A stretch of 63,473 nt of DNA from Agathobaculum sp. (GCF_022775115.1 NZ_JALFLA010000056.1:1-63473), one strand, 5' to 3'; numbered from the stretch's first letter, positions 36,843 through 45,142 are shown. Translations and numbers: made by a program. Notes: generated by a model not told the origin, from the letters alone.

Positions 36843-37228
36843 GTGCCGCTCCTTTCGATCACGACCGCGTGGCAAATGCCCGCGATGGGTTGTCCCTGCT
36901 GCACCGAGGTGGGGCTCATCATCGCGCCCGTGCCTGCGAAGACCAGCCGCCGGATGCGCCCGGCCTGCATATCGCGCAGCAGCGGGCCGCACAGCACGGC
37001 CGCTGAGCAGCCGCAGCCCGACGCGCCCGCGTGCGCGTCCTGCTCGTCGCCGAACAGCAGGCTGCCGCAGTCCGAGTACACCGGCGAAAGGTCGATCTTG
37101 TCCTCGCGCAGCAGCGTCAGCAGCAGATCGGCGCCGACGCGGCCGAGGTCGCCGGTGACGATGCAGTCAAAATCCGACGGCTGCGCGCCCAAATCGCGCA
37201 GCAGCGCGCTAATGGTGTCGTAGGCGGC
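36839..37228 (-). CDS. spoVAD: spoVAD, 3' part (residues 210-338), separated from its 5' part by an 8-kb element
   Basis: 129 codons reading AAYDTISALLRDLG then FDCIVTGDLGRVGADLL, SDCGSLLFGDEQDAHAGASGCGCSAAVLCG and GTGAMMSPTSVQQGQPIAGICHAVVIE, the complete C-terminal half of SpoVAD (thiolase-fold, DPA-binding). It has no start or ribosome site of its own at the junction; an internal ATG at 37192 would give only a fragment. Joined to 45868-45242 it gives a 338-residue protein, the usual SpoVAD length. No stop or frameshift is present, arguing for selection on the joined product. Confidence 0.95.
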   Translation of the reverse strand, partial: AAYDTISALLRDLGAQPSDFDCIVTGDLGRVGADLLLTLLREDKIDLSPVYSDCGSLLFGDEQDAHAGASGCGCSAAVLCGPLLRDMQAGRIRRLVFAGTGAMMSPTSVQQGQPIAGICHAVVIERSGT

Positions 37229-37256
37229 GGGGGATGATGTGATTTTAGGGCAATAC
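37228..37256 (-). other. recombination junction (spoVAD 3' side) and element arm
   Basis: Plus-strand CGGG core at 37228-37231, four spacer bases, then a 21-base arm at 37236-37256 that is an imperfect inverted copy (14 of 21) of 45218-45238 at the other end. In the excised circle the two arms would face each other with a CC/GG dinucleotide at the exact centre, as expected for a serine-recombinase attP. Confidence 0.75.
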
Positions 37257-37267
37257 CGTTCTGCCGC

Positions 37268-38932
37268 TCACGCGGACTGGGTATGACCCGCGATATACGC
37301 CTTGGCTGCGGCGTAGGCGTCCGCGAACTTGAAGCGGATGGTGATGCCGCCGCCCTCGTGGACAAGGATCATGTCGATCAGCTCGACCACGACCTCTCTC
37401 GTCAGCGTTTGCAGGTTGCGGTGCTTGACAAACTGCGTCAGAAAGCAGTTGCTCTCGCCTATGCCGCCCTGTGCGGCGGCAAGCTGGCTGTCGAGCGCCT
37501 TGAGCTGCCCGTCAAGCTGCCCCAGCTTTTGCGTAAAGCGCGCCTTCAGCCGGTGATACTCCTCGCGGGAGATATCGCCTGCCTTCCAGTCGGGATACAG
37601 GTCGAGCATCATGCGCTCCTGCCGCGCGCGCTCGCGCGTCAGCCGCTCCCGTTCGGCAGTCAGCCGCGCGGCAGCGCGGTTGTTGACGCCGCTGCGCTCG
37701 ATCTCTGCGATCAGCGCGTCCATCTCGACGGCCAGCGCGATCTGCTGGCGCAGCGTTTCAAGCACGGCCTGCTCCAAGTGGTCGCTGCGGATGGTATGCT
37801 TGGTGCATGCGCCGCTGTGCTGCTTTTTGAAGGTCGAGCATATATAATAATCATAGTTCCCATACGGCTGGGAGATCTGCTTGCGGTGCATGGCCTTGCC
37901 GCAGTCGGCGCAGCGGATAAAGCCGGAAAACAGATATACCCTGCCGCGCTGCGGGGCGGTGCGGGTGTCCCGTGCGAGCAGGGTCTGCGCCTGCCGGAAC
38001 AGCGCGGGCGGTATGATGGCCTCGTGGGTCGCCTCGACCGCGATCCAGTCCGCCTCGGGCACGGCCTCGCTGACGTGCAGCTTGTGGCTTTTGATGCGGT
38101 TTTTGCCCTGTACCATCGTGCCGGTGTACAGCCGGTTTTTGAGGATACGGCGCACCGAGCTGTCCGGCCAAAGGCCGTCGAGCTTGTCCGAGGCGGGATG
38201 GCGGTAGTTCATACCCTGCGCCCGCTTGTAGGCCGAGGGATTGGGCACGCCCGCCGCGTTGAGCCGCTTGGCAATGCCGAGGATGCTCATACCGCCGACA
38301 AACCACTCAAAAATATCGCGCACGACCGCGGCCGCAGGCTCGTCGACCAGCAGACGGCTGTGGTCGTCCGGGTCTTTGCGGTAGCCGTAGCTGGCAAACG
38401 AGCCGATGAACTTGCCCTGCCGCCGCTTGAGGTCGAGCGAGGCGCGCACCTTGTTGGAGATGTCCCGGGCGTACTCGTCATTGAGAATGTTGCGGAACGG
38501 CACGATCAGGCTGTGCATCGACTGGGGATCAAGATGGCTGTCCACACGGTCGTTGACCGAGATGAAGCGCACGCCGAGCAGCGGAAAAACACGCTCCAAA
38601 TACTCGCCCACACCGACGTAATTGCGCCCAAAGCGGGACAAATCCTTGACGATCACGCAATCGACCGCGCCCGCACGCAGGTCGGCCAGCATCTGCCGGA
38701 AGGCGGGGCGGTCAAAGTCGGTGCCGGTGCAGCCGTCGTCCGTATAGAGCCGGGGCGCGGTCATATCGGTCTGCGCGGCGGTAAATTCGGCCAGCAGCTC
38801 GCGCTGGCTGATAACGCTGTCGCTCTCGTCGCGGTCGCCGTCCTCGCGGGACAGACGGACGTAAAGTGCGGGGTGCCACAGCCGTATCGTGGGAGCGGAT
38901 GTGGCTTGGTCGTATTTACTTTTTCTTGCCAT
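37268..38932 (-). CDS. large serine recombinase (TnpX/SpoIVCA-like), candidate excisase of the spoVAD element
   Basis: A 554-residue large serine recombinase. The resolvase domain (about 20-170) has the nucleophile Ser in YVRLSRED and KDLSRFGRNYVGVGEYL. Then come the recombinase domain (about 195-300), a zinc ribbon (CADCGK...CSTF...C, about 355-395) and a C-terminal coiled coil with LTAERERLTRERARQERMM. ATG at 38932 follows GAGGAGG. Its stop is 40 bases from the spoVAD junction, the position typical of integrases acting on that site. A sigma-A-like promoter lies upstream. Confidence 0.95.
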   Translation of the reverse strand: MARKSKYDQATSAPTIRLWHPALYVRLSREDGDRDESDSVISQRELLAEFTAAQTDMTAPRLYTDDGCTGTDFDRPAFRQMLADLRAGAVDCVIVKDLSRFGRNYVGVGEYLERVFPLLGVRFISVNDRVDSHLDPQSMHSLIVPFRNILNDEYARDISNKVRASLDLKRRQGKFIGSFASYGYRKDPDDHSRLLVDEPAAAVVRDIFEWFVGGMSILGIAKRLNAAGVPNPSAYKRAQGMNYRHPASDKLDGLWPDSSVRRILKNRLYTGTMVQGKNRIKSHKLHVSEAVPEADWIAVEATHEAIIPPALFRQAQTLLARDTRTAPQRGRVYLFSGFIRCADCGKAMHRKQISQPYGNYDYYICSTFKKQHSGACTKHTIRSDHLEQAVLETLRQQIALAVEMDALIAEIERSGVNNRAAARLTAERERLTRERARQERMMLDLYPDWKAGDISREEYHRLKARFTQKLGQLDGQLKALDSQLAAAQGGIGESNCFLTQFVKHRNLQTLTREVVVELIDMILVHEGGGITIRFKFADAYAAAKAYIAGHTQSA

Positions 38933-38956
38933 TTTGTGTGCCTCCTCAAAAAACAG

Positions 38957-39014
38957 GCGGCACGCCGATGACTGTGTTTGTACCTTGATTGTACCACAGC
39001 CGCCGGTGTGCCGC
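38957..39014 (-). promoter_or_regulatory. recombinase upstream region: promoter inside a long imperfect palindrome
   Basis: Minus-strand TTGCGG (39016-39011), 17 bases, TACAAT (38993-38988). The region is an inverted repeat: 38957-38967 pairs with 39004-39014 (10 of 11) with a nested TGTG.TAC/GTA..ACACA stem. The downstream arm is followed by CTGTTTTTT just before the ribosome site, so it could also act as an attenuator for transcripts coming from the small upstream gene. Confidence 0.55.
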
Positions 39015-39042
39015 AAGCGATGCGCGAGGGCGGTTAAATTTG

Positions 39043-39252
39043 TCAGAGACGGCTGCACAGGCCGGTTAAACAGGCTTGCAGGCTGGGTGCGCCGTCATCG
39101 AACAGCACCTGCACCGTGGTTTCACCCACACGGAAGCGGTAGGGGTCGCCTACGGCGGCCGCGAACAGGCGCAGCCGCTCGTCGACCGGCAGGGTGGGGT
39201 CGATGCGGGTGGAGCGGATGTCGGGAAGCGGGCAGTAGGGTGTAGGCTTCAT
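39043..39252 (-). CDS. small conserved protein (69 aa), candidate recombination directionality factor
   Basis: A 69-residue protein (MKPTPYCPLPDIRSTRIDPT..., ...GDPYRFRVGETTVQVLFDDG...) with a beta-rich C-terminal half. AAAGGAGG precedes ATG. It is encoded 110 bases upstream of the recombinase on the same strand. Size and position fit a recombination directionality factor, as shown for the C. difficile skin element where a small adjacent protein is needed for excision. Its promoter resembles sigma-G (39276-39306), which would confine it to the forespore. The function is inferred, not recognised by motif. Confidence 0.6.
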   Translation of the reverse strand: MKPTPYCPLPDIRSTRIDPTLPVDERLRLFAAAVGDPYRFRVGETTVQVLFDDGAPSLQACLTGLCSRL

Positions 39253-39275
39253 GAAAGCTGCCTCCTTTTCAGCTA

Positions 39276-39306
39276 TACTATGCGCGCAAGACGGTCTGCT
39301 TATGCG
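39276..39306 (-). promoter_or_regulatory. sigma-G-like promoter of the candidate directionality factor
   Basis: On the minus strand: CGCATA (39306-39301), 18-base spacer, CATAGTA (39282-39276). The B. subtilis sigma-G consensus is TGMATA, 17-18 bases, CATACTA, so this matches 5/6 and 6/7. Predicted start about 17 bases before the ATG. A weaker sigma-E reading of the same sequence is possible. Confidence 0.55.
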
Positions 39307-39330
39307 GTTTTGCCGCGCGGCAAAAGAAAA

Positions 39331-39362
39331 AAGCCGCTCCTTGCTTCCAAGGAACGGCTTTG
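39331..39362 (-). terminator. terminator of the cyclophilin/GDPD-like pair
   Basis: Stem AAGCCGTTCCTTGG-type (39331-39362, one mismatch) followed by TTTTTTC on the minus strand, 17 bases after the GDPD-like stop. Confidence 0.8.
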
Positions 39363-39379
39363 CAGGGGGCGGCTTGGTA

Positions 39380-40117
39380 TCAATACCGCATCAGCGGGAT
39401 AGGGTGCGGTTCGCTCTCGCCTGCGGGCAGCAGCATGGCGGCGATATCCGGCCGCTGGGTCTCGATGAAGTTGACGCCGCTGTGGATCAGCCCGGCGAGC
39501 GTGCGCTCGCTGCCCGTCGGCAGGCTCATGGTGAACAGGCCGGCGCGGCGGCAGGCCGTGATCAGCTTGGGGGTCAGGTCGCCCGCGGCGGCGCGCAGGC
39601 CGAACAGCCCGGTCGTTTGCGCGGCGCGCACGAGCGCGTCAATGTTATCGGGCAGAGCGGGCAGCTCGCCCATGATGTGCAGGTCGGGGTTGGCAACCGC
39701 GATGCGCGCCGCCTCAACCAGCCCAAGGCCGACAAAGATGGTATTGTCCAGATAGTTCGCGTGGCGCAGCGTCATGCGCAGCTGGGGCAGCAGCGTCTGG
39801 TTGTGCACCGTGATGGCGATCTTGGCGTGGCATGCGCGCGCAAGGTCGATGGCCTGTCCGGCCGGGACAAGCTGCGGCGCTGTCTGATGCAGCTCGGCGT
39901 AAGTATAGTCGGAGATGTTCATGCGCACCCCGTCCGCCGAAACGCAGTATCCGTCCGACGAGAGCACCGCGATGCCGTCCGCCGTCATATCGACCGACAA
40001 ACAGCAGCCCTTCGCGCCCTCCTCGTTGCCGGCAAGGATGGACTCCAGCCCATCCCGTTCGGTATCCATGCAGCCGACCGCGGACAGGACGAAGATATCC
40101 TTATTGGTGTAGTACAA
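39380..40117 (-). CDS. GDPD-fold (glycerophosphodiesterase-like) protein, probably catalytically dead
   Basis: A 245-residue protein with TTG start behind AAGGGGACGG. The order of segments copies glycerophosphodiester phosphodiesterases: a SVDMTADGIAVLSSDG segment where active enzymes have EIDV...PVVFHD, then ISDYTYAEL, AKIAITVHN where LxIEIK is expected, and a closing GVNFIETQRPDIAAMLL. The N-terminal catalytic HRG, the HD pair and the catalytic Glu are missing, so a non-enzymatic or altered role is likely. It lies 17 bases downstream of the cyclophilin gene (same operon), inside the spoVAD element. Confidence 0.6.
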   Translation of the reverse strand: MYYTNKDIFVLSAVGCMDTERDGLESILAGNEEGAKGCCLSVDMTADGIAVLSSDGYCVSADGVRMNISDYTYAELHQTAPQLVPAGQAIDLARACHAKIAITVHNQTLLPQLRMTLRHANYLDNTIFVGLGLVEAARIAVANPDLHIMGELPALPDNIDALVRAAQTTGLFGLRAAAGDLTPKLITACRRAGLFTMSLPTGSERTLAGLIHSGVNFIETQRPDIAAMLLPAGESEPHPIPLMRY

Positions 40118-40134
40118 TACCGTCCCCTTCTTTC

Positions 40135-40653
40135 TTACAGGGTCTCAGGCGGCTCGTATTCCACACCCTGCGTATCGACTGTTACGCGCTTCATCCGCTG
40201 GGTCTCGCGCGGGCGGTCGTGCCAGTCGCGCTTGGTGCTGACGATCGCGTCAACCACATCCATGCCCTCGGTCACCATGCCGAAGGAGGCATACTCGCCG
40301 TCCAGATGCGGCGAATCCTCGACCATAATGAAAAACTGGCTGCCGGCCGAATCGGGCGCCATCGTGCGCGCCATCGAAAGCACGCCGCGGCTGTGAATGA
40401 GGTCGTTCCGGAAGCCGTTGGCGGTGAACTCCCCGCGGATCTCATAGCCGGGGCCGCCCGTGCCCGTGCCGTCCGGGTCGCCGCCCTGTATCATAAAGCC
40501 CGGGATGACGCGGTGGAAGATCGTGCCGTCATAAAAGCCCTTTTGCGCAAGCGCAATAAAATTGCGCACGGTGTTGGGCGCTACCTCAGGGTATAATTCG
40601 GCACGGATCACGCCGCCGTTTTCCATTTCGATGGTGATGACCGGATTGCTCAT
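40135..40653 (-). CDS. cyclophilin-type peptidyl-prolyl isomerase
   Basis: A 172-residue cyclophilin. Core motifs: FHRVIPGFMIQGGDPDGTGTGGPGYEI, GVLSMARTMAPDSAGSQFFI and HLDGEYASFGMVTEGMDV. No signal peptide, so cytoplasmic. It catalyses cis-trans isomerisation of prolyl bonds. GGAG precedes ATG. First gene of a two-gene unit on the spoVAD element. Confidence 0.95.
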   Translation of the reverse strand: MSNPVITIEMENGGVIRAELYPEVAPNTVRNFIALAQKGFYDGTIFHRVIPGFMIQGGDPDGTGTGGPGYEIRGEFTANGFRNDLIHSRGVLSMARTMAPDSAGSQFFIMVEDSPHLDGEYASFGMVTEGMDVVDAIVSTKRDWHDRPRETQRMKRVTVDTQGVEYEPPETL

Positions 40654-40732
40654 CGTTTTTTCACTCCATTATCATAATTCCCGCAATGCACCGGCGGATA
40701 GTAAAGGCAGCGCCGCGGCATTGAGCCGGGGC

Positions 40733-40830
40733 GGCTTGCGTGGAAATTTTCTGTTCTGATAAGGCACGGCGCGCGGCCAAATCAGGGCACAAAATTTCCG
40801 CAATCCGCCGGGGAAAAACATACGCGGCGC
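40733..40830. repeat. diverged copy of the MITE-like repeat
   Basis: The block GGCGGCTTGCGTGGAAATTT...CTGATAAGGCAC aligns with the interior of the element at 12173-12335. The right side (AAAATTTCCGCAATCCGCCG) is its inverted counterpart, so the segment is a degenerate palindromic repeat. The terminal repeats are too eroded to define ends exactly. Confidence 0.5.
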
Positions 40831-40937
40831 TGACTTACTACTATTGTAGCAAATATTTGCGCCAACGGCAAGTCATGTTACCATAATGAAACAATGCCGC
40901 CGCGCCGCCGGGCGGGGGAGGTTGTGCAGCTGTCAAT

Positions 40938-41004
40938 AAATCCACATTATGCACAAAAGTTTCCACAGGATGGCTGGGGATAACCTTGTGTACAAAGTGG
41001 ATAA
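40938..41004. other. cluster of DnaA-box-like 9-mers inside the spoVAD element
   Basis: Within 67 bases: TTATGCACA (40947-40955, perfect TTATNCACA), TGGGGATAA (40975-40983) and AGTGGATAA (40996-41004), each one mismatch from TGTGGATAA, plus two-mismatch copies AAATCCACA (40938) and GTTTCCACA (40959). The density resembles a DnaA-binding cluster. No replication gene is nearby. The rest of 40654-41163 holds the MITE-like repeat and the presumed divergent promoters of the cyclophilin and TepA genes. Confidence 0.5.
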
Positions 41005-41163
41005 CTTCGGGTATTCCCCGGCGGCAGAGCGCGGTGATACCTGTATCTGCCCTTTACGCGCTGTAATATCCGATACAGAAACAGGAAAAATCCCGTATGA
41101 AAGCGGCCGCCGCGCGGCACACTGTTGATACATCCACCTATGTATCAAGAGAGGAGCTTCGCA

Positions 41164-41859
41164 TTGGAGGATATCCAGTCCATCAAAGCGCCGGAGGAAA
41201 ACAGCATCGCGGAAACCGGCTCGATTACCGCCAAGACCGCGCGCGGCACGGTGCACTGTATCACCATCGTCGGCCAGATCGAGGGGCACATGGAGCTGCC
41301 GGCGCAGAACAAAACAACCAAATACGAGCATCTCATCCCGCAGATCACCGCAGTCGAGCAATCCGAGGAGATCGATGGTATGCTGGTGCTGCTCAACACG
41401 GTCGGCGGTGATGTTGAGGCCGGTCTGGCCATCGCCGAGCTGATCGCGGGCATGACAAAGCCGACCGTCTCGCTCGTCCTCGGGGGCGGGCACTCGATCG
41501 GCGTGCCGCTGGCCGTTGCCGCGAAACAGAGCTTTATCGCAGCCTCAGCCGCCATGACCATCCATCCCGTGCGCATGAACGGCACGATCATCGCCGTGCC
41601 GCAGGCCTTTGAATACCTCGTGCGTATTCAAGAGCGCATCGTCGATTTTATCACGGCGCACTCGCACATCACAGCCGAGCGGCTGCAGGCGCTCATGCGC
41701 GAGACCGGGCAGCTGACCGCCGATGTGGGCACGGTCATCTCCGGTCGGCAGGCGGCTGAGCTGGGGCTGATCGGTCAGGTCGGCACGCTGTCCGACGCGC
41801 TGGACGCGCTGTATGAGATGATCGCGGCGGCGCGCGGCAAGGCGGCTGCCGCGCCGTGA
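41164..41859 (+). CDS. tepA: TepA/YmfB-like ClpP-family serine protease
   Basis: A 231-residue ClpP-fold protein. The TTG at 41164 is preferred because GAGGAG is seven bases upstream; an ATG further up has no ribosome site. The active-site pattern is present: [14 protein letters not shown], then Ser in [15 protein letters not shown] and His in [11 protein letters not shown]. subtilis TepA (YmfB) is an ATP-independent relative of ClpP near spoIIIE reported in protein export and degradation of spore SASPs. Here it is cargo on the spoVAD element, with its own terminator, and may be sporulation-linked. Confidence 0.88.
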   Translation: MEDIQSIKAPEENSIAETGSITAKTARGTVHCITIVGQIEGHMELPAQNKTTKYEHLIPQITAVEQSEEIDGMLVLLNTVGGDVEAGLAIAELIAGMTKPTVSLVLGGGHSIGVPLAVAAKQSFIAASAAMTIHPVRMNGTIIAVPQAFEYLVRIQERIVDFITAHSHITAERLQALMRETGQLTADVGTVISGRQAAELGLIGQVGTLSDALDALYEMIAAARGKAAAAP

Positions 41860-41876
41860 GTGTCCGCGGACAGAAC

Positions 41877-41917
41877 AAAGGCCTCGCCGTATGAGTTGCT
41901 CATCGACGAGGCCTTTT
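41877..41917 (+). terminator. terminator of the TepA-like gene
   Basis: Stem AAAGGCCTCG/CGAGGCCTTT with a 20-base loop and TTTT, 18 bases after the stop. Confidence 0.75.
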
Positions 41918-42899
41918 ATGCCGTCTGTCCCATGGGAATCGTTCCCTTTCCTTGGTGTGTATGCCGCTGCCTTCCATTCCTTTGCGCCATAAGCGAACGA
42001 GTGTGTCATTTTATCCTGCATTCGCGGGGCTGCCCGGCTGCGGTTCTTGATTTTTTCATCGAACCTTTGGATGCTGCTTGCAACCTCACGGATTGATGTT
42101 CGCACCATCGTCATGTTCTCAGCTTTTCACCGAACGCTTTGTACCGTCCGGTCACCTGCAACACGCGCAAACTCTATGTTCCTATGCATGACGCGCCCTT
42201 TACACGGCGGATAACTGTTCGATTCGAATCCGCACCGCCCGGCATCCGGTGTGGTCAAGCCTTGATATCATCGCGGCCTGCCGCCTTGGCTCTGCCTTGT
42301 GCGCACCATACTCATCAGTATGCCCATCGGCCAACGGGTGCGCGTTTGTGCGGCGTATGCGGTCATCGCCCGGTTGTGTTTTTCGCCGGCACGTCGTGTA
42401 TGCCTGATATCCCTGTCCTGTGCGAACCTTGCTGTCCTGCTGCCTCGATCCGCCTTGCCTTCCGGTTTGTTTTACGGACGTTTTTGATTGCTGAGGATAG
42501 CTTCCTCCAAGGCTTCCGTTCCCACGCTTTACAAGCCGATCGCGCTTTTCAGGCAGTTCGTCTGGGGGATGTGAAACTCGCTTTTTCCGATAGCCCTCAC
42601 CTTAGCTTTATCCTGGCGAACGCACCGCGGCGAGCCCCGCGAATGAACAGGATATTTCTTCTGTTACCATTGGACTCACCCCTTTCTCGAGCTTTCCGGC
42701 GGTTCTGCCGCCGCCCGTTCAGATGAGAGACTGGGTTGCCGCCGCGCCGCAGGGTCTGTGTCCTGCGCTTGCGGTGTTTGCCCTTCTCTTTTCTGTGCCT
42801 TTATCATATCATTAACTTTGCACAAGGTCAAGCGTTATTTATTATTTTTATATGGGCATTCTGCACCAAAAAAACGAATCGCTTTCATCGTTTTCCCCC
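41918..42899. other. about 1 kb without a recognisable gene
   Basis: No intact gene found on either strand. On the minus strand there is an open, polar, Arg/Gln/Ser-rich frame from about 42600 to a stop at 42200 without a good start codon, and a second short frame (SIQRFDEKIKNRSRAAPRMQ) around 42020-42110. Both could be debris of an older coding region. A possible mini-frame with GGGGTGA before ATG lies near 42675 (minus). No tRNA, CRISPR or clear hairpin terminator was seen. Confidence 0.4.
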
Positions 42900-42928
42900 T
42901 TTTCACAGGACGCAGAATTTGGTATAAT
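42900..42928 (+). promoter_or_regulatory. promoter of the alcohol dehydrogenase/asparaginase pair
   Basis: TTTTCA (42900-42905), 17 bases, TATAAT (42923-42928). Confidence 0.65.
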
Positions 42929-43000
42929 GGTTACATCTGGCGTGTTATGTCTAAAAGGGGGTCGGGTGACTCCCTTTTTTGGAAAAGGAGGACGATTGAT

Positions 43001-44158
43001 ATGCAGAACTTCAGCTTTTATATGCCCACGCGCCTGTTTTTCGGCGCGGGCGCGGTCGCAAGGCTGTCCAAGGCGCACCTGCCTGAAGGCAAGGGGCTTA
43101 TCATTACGGGCGGCTCATCGACCACGCGCTTCGGCTATGTGGCCAAGGTGGCCGACGCGCTCGCGCAGGGCGGGCATGAGATCATCGTATATGACAAGGT
43201 GCAGCCCAACCCGACCATCGAGGGCGTGCGCGCGTGCGCGGCCATCTGCCGTGAGCAGGGCATCGCGTTTGTCGTCGGTCTGGGCGGCGGCTCGTCGATC
43301 GACACGGCCAAGGCGGTCGCCATCATGGCCACCAACGAGGGAGACTGGTGGGATTACGTCCACGGCGGCACGGGTGGCGGCAAGCGCATCCCGCACGACG
43401 GCCTGCCCATCGTCGCCATACCGACCACGGCGGGCACGGGTACCGAGGCCGATCCCTTCACAGTCATCACCAACGGGGAGGAGAAGATCGGCGGCGGCGG
43501 GGAGAAGTGCTTTCCGGCCATCTCGATCGTCGACCCCGATTTTATGCTGACCGTGCCGCCGCACCTGACCGCCTATCAGGGTTTTGACGCACTGTTTCAC
43601 GCCTGCGAGGGCTATGTCGCCAAGACCGGCAACCCGATGAGCGATATGTTCGCGCTGCGCGCGATCGAGCTGATCGGCCGCGCGCTGCCCACTGCTGTGC
43701 GGGAGGGGGATAACAAGGATGCGCGCGCCGAGGTGGCGCTGGCCAACACGCTGGCCGGCTTTGTCGAAACGCTGTCCAGCTGCACGGGCGAGCACGCCAT
43801 TGAGCACGCGCTGAGCGCGCTCCATCCCGCGCTGCCGCACGGCGCGGGTCTTATCCTGCTCTCTGAGGCGTATTGGAAGCGCTTTTTCGCAGCCGCAGGC
43901 GAGCGGATGACCGCCATGGCGCGCGCGCTTGGTGATGTGTCCGCCGACCGGCCGGAGGCCTTTATCGCCGCGCTCGCCCGGCTCAAGCAAAGCTGCGGCG
44001 TGGATGGGCTGCGCCTTGCCGACTACGGCTTCCGGCCCGAGGACGCGGACTGGATCGCGGACAACGCCATGCAGACCATGGGCGGCCTGTTTAAGGTCGA
44101 CCCCGCGCCGCTCTCGCGTGAGGATATCGTCCAAATCGTACAGGAAAGCTGCCGCTGA
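43001..44158 (+). CDS. iron-containing alcohol dehydrogenase
   Basis: A 385-residue type III (Fe) alcohol dehydrogenase, closest in pattern to NAD(P)H-dependent butanol dehydrogenases. NAD-binding GGGSSIDTAKA (about 93-103) and IPTTAGTGTEADPF are present; Fe ligands are the Asp/His set in GFDALFHACEG and TGEHAIEHALS. AAGGAGG precedes ATG at 43001. It interconverts aldehydes and alcohols, fitting butyrate/butanol metabolism. It is cargo on the spoVAD element, 31 bases upstream of the asparaginase gene. Confidence 0.92.
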   Translation: MQNFSFYMPTRLFFGAGAVARLSKAHLPEGKGLIITGGSSTTRFGYVAKVADALAQGGHEIIVYDKVQPNPTIEGVRACAAICREQGIAFVVGLGGGSSIDTAKAVAIMATNEGDWWDYVHGGTGGGKRIPHDGLPIVAIPTTAGTGTEADPFTVITNGEEKIGGGGEKCFPAISIVDPDFMLTVPPHLTAYQGFDALFHACEGYVAKTGNPMSDMFALRAIELIGRALPTAVREGDNKDARAEVALANTLAGFVETLSSCTGEHAIEHALSALHPALPHGAGLILLSEAYWKRFFAAAGERMTAMARALGDVSADRPEAFIAALARLKQSCGVDGLRLADYGFRPEDADWIADNAMQTMGGLFKVDPAPLSREDIVQIVQESCR

Positions 44159-44189
44159 GCGCGCTTTTCCAGTCATAAGGAGGCATTCG

Positions 44190-45098
44190 ATGAAACACGT
44201 CTTACTGCTGGCCACCGGAGGTACGATCGCCAGCCGCCAAACCGGCCATGGGCTGGCGCCCTCGCTCACCGGCGAGGAGTTGCTGGACTTTCTGCCCGCG
44301 CTGGGCCGTATCTGCAAGGTCGTGGTCGAAAACCCGATGAGCATCGACTCGACCGATATGTGCGCCGAGGACCGCATGAAGCTGGCCACCATCATCTGGC
44401 AGAATTATGACCGCTACGACGGCTTTGTCATCGCGCACGGTACGGATACGCTCAGTTACACGGCCGCGCTGCTCTATCATGTGCTGCGCAACCTGAACAA
44501 GCCGGTCATCATCACCGGTGCGCTGCACCCGGTGGGCGAGCCGGACTCGGACGCCGAGCGCAACCTGCTCGACGCCTTCCGCGTCATCGAGGCCGGTTAC
44601 GTCGGCGTGGCTGCCGTGCTGCACGGGCAGATCATCCGCGGCAATCACGTCGCCAAGGTGCATACGACCGATGTCGACGCTTTCCGCTCGGTCGGCGCGC
44701 CGCTGGCCGGCACGGTGGACGACAGCGGCCGCGTTTGGCTCAAGATCGTGCCGCTGCTGGGCGGCGAGCCGCGGTTTGTCGAGCATGTCGATCCCCGCAT
44801 CGTGCTGCTCAAGCTGGTGCCCGACCTTGACCCCTCTATTCTGGACTTTCTCAGCCGCTATCCCAAGGTCATCATCGAGGGCTTCGGCTCGGGCGGCATT
44901 CCGCAGCGGCTGGAAAAGGTCGTGCAAAAGCTCATCCAGAGCGGCACTAAGGTCTATCTGACCAGCCAGTGCATCGAGGGCGAGACCGATCTGGGCAGGT
45001 ACGAGGTCGGCCGCCGGGCCGAGGCCATGGGCGCGGTTTCGCTCGGCCACCGCACGACCGAGGACGCGCTGGCCGCGATCATGTGCGGGGAGATATAG
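44190..45098 (+). CDS. L-asparaginase (type I/cytoplasmic-like)
   Basis: A 302-residue asparaginase hydrolysing Asn to Asp and ammonia. Both catalytic Thr sites are visible: LLATGGTIASR (Thr near residue 12) and AHGTDTLSYTAALL (Thr near 90, with Asp). No signal peptide. AAGGAGG precedes ATG. Last gene before the right end of the spoVAD element; an asparagine synthetase (asnB) is encoded 4.6 kb downstream outside the element. Confidence 0.93.
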   Translation: MKHVLLLATGGTIASRQTGHGLAPSLTGEELLDFLPALGRICKVVVENPMSIDSTDMCAEDRMKLATIIWQNYDRYDGFVIAHGTDTLSYTAALLYHVLRNLNKPVIITGALHPVGEPDSDAERNLLDAFRVIEAGYVGVAAVLHGQIIRGNHVAKVHTTDVDAFRSVGAPLAGTVDDSGRVWLKIVPLLGGEPRFVEHVDPRIVLLKLVPDLDPSILDFLSRYPKVIIEGFGSGGIPQRLEKVVQKLIQSGTKVYLTSQCIEGETDLGRYEVGRRAEAMGAVSLGHRTTEDALAAIMCGEI

Positions 45099-45142
45099 GG
45101 CGGCGGCGCGCATCACGATATCCAATTATATAATGTATAAGG

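Noticed and set aside
37247..37258. GGCAATACCG in the left element arm as a MITE end
   Set aside because: Only ten bases match the MITE terminus and no further repeat sequence follows; treated as coincidence.
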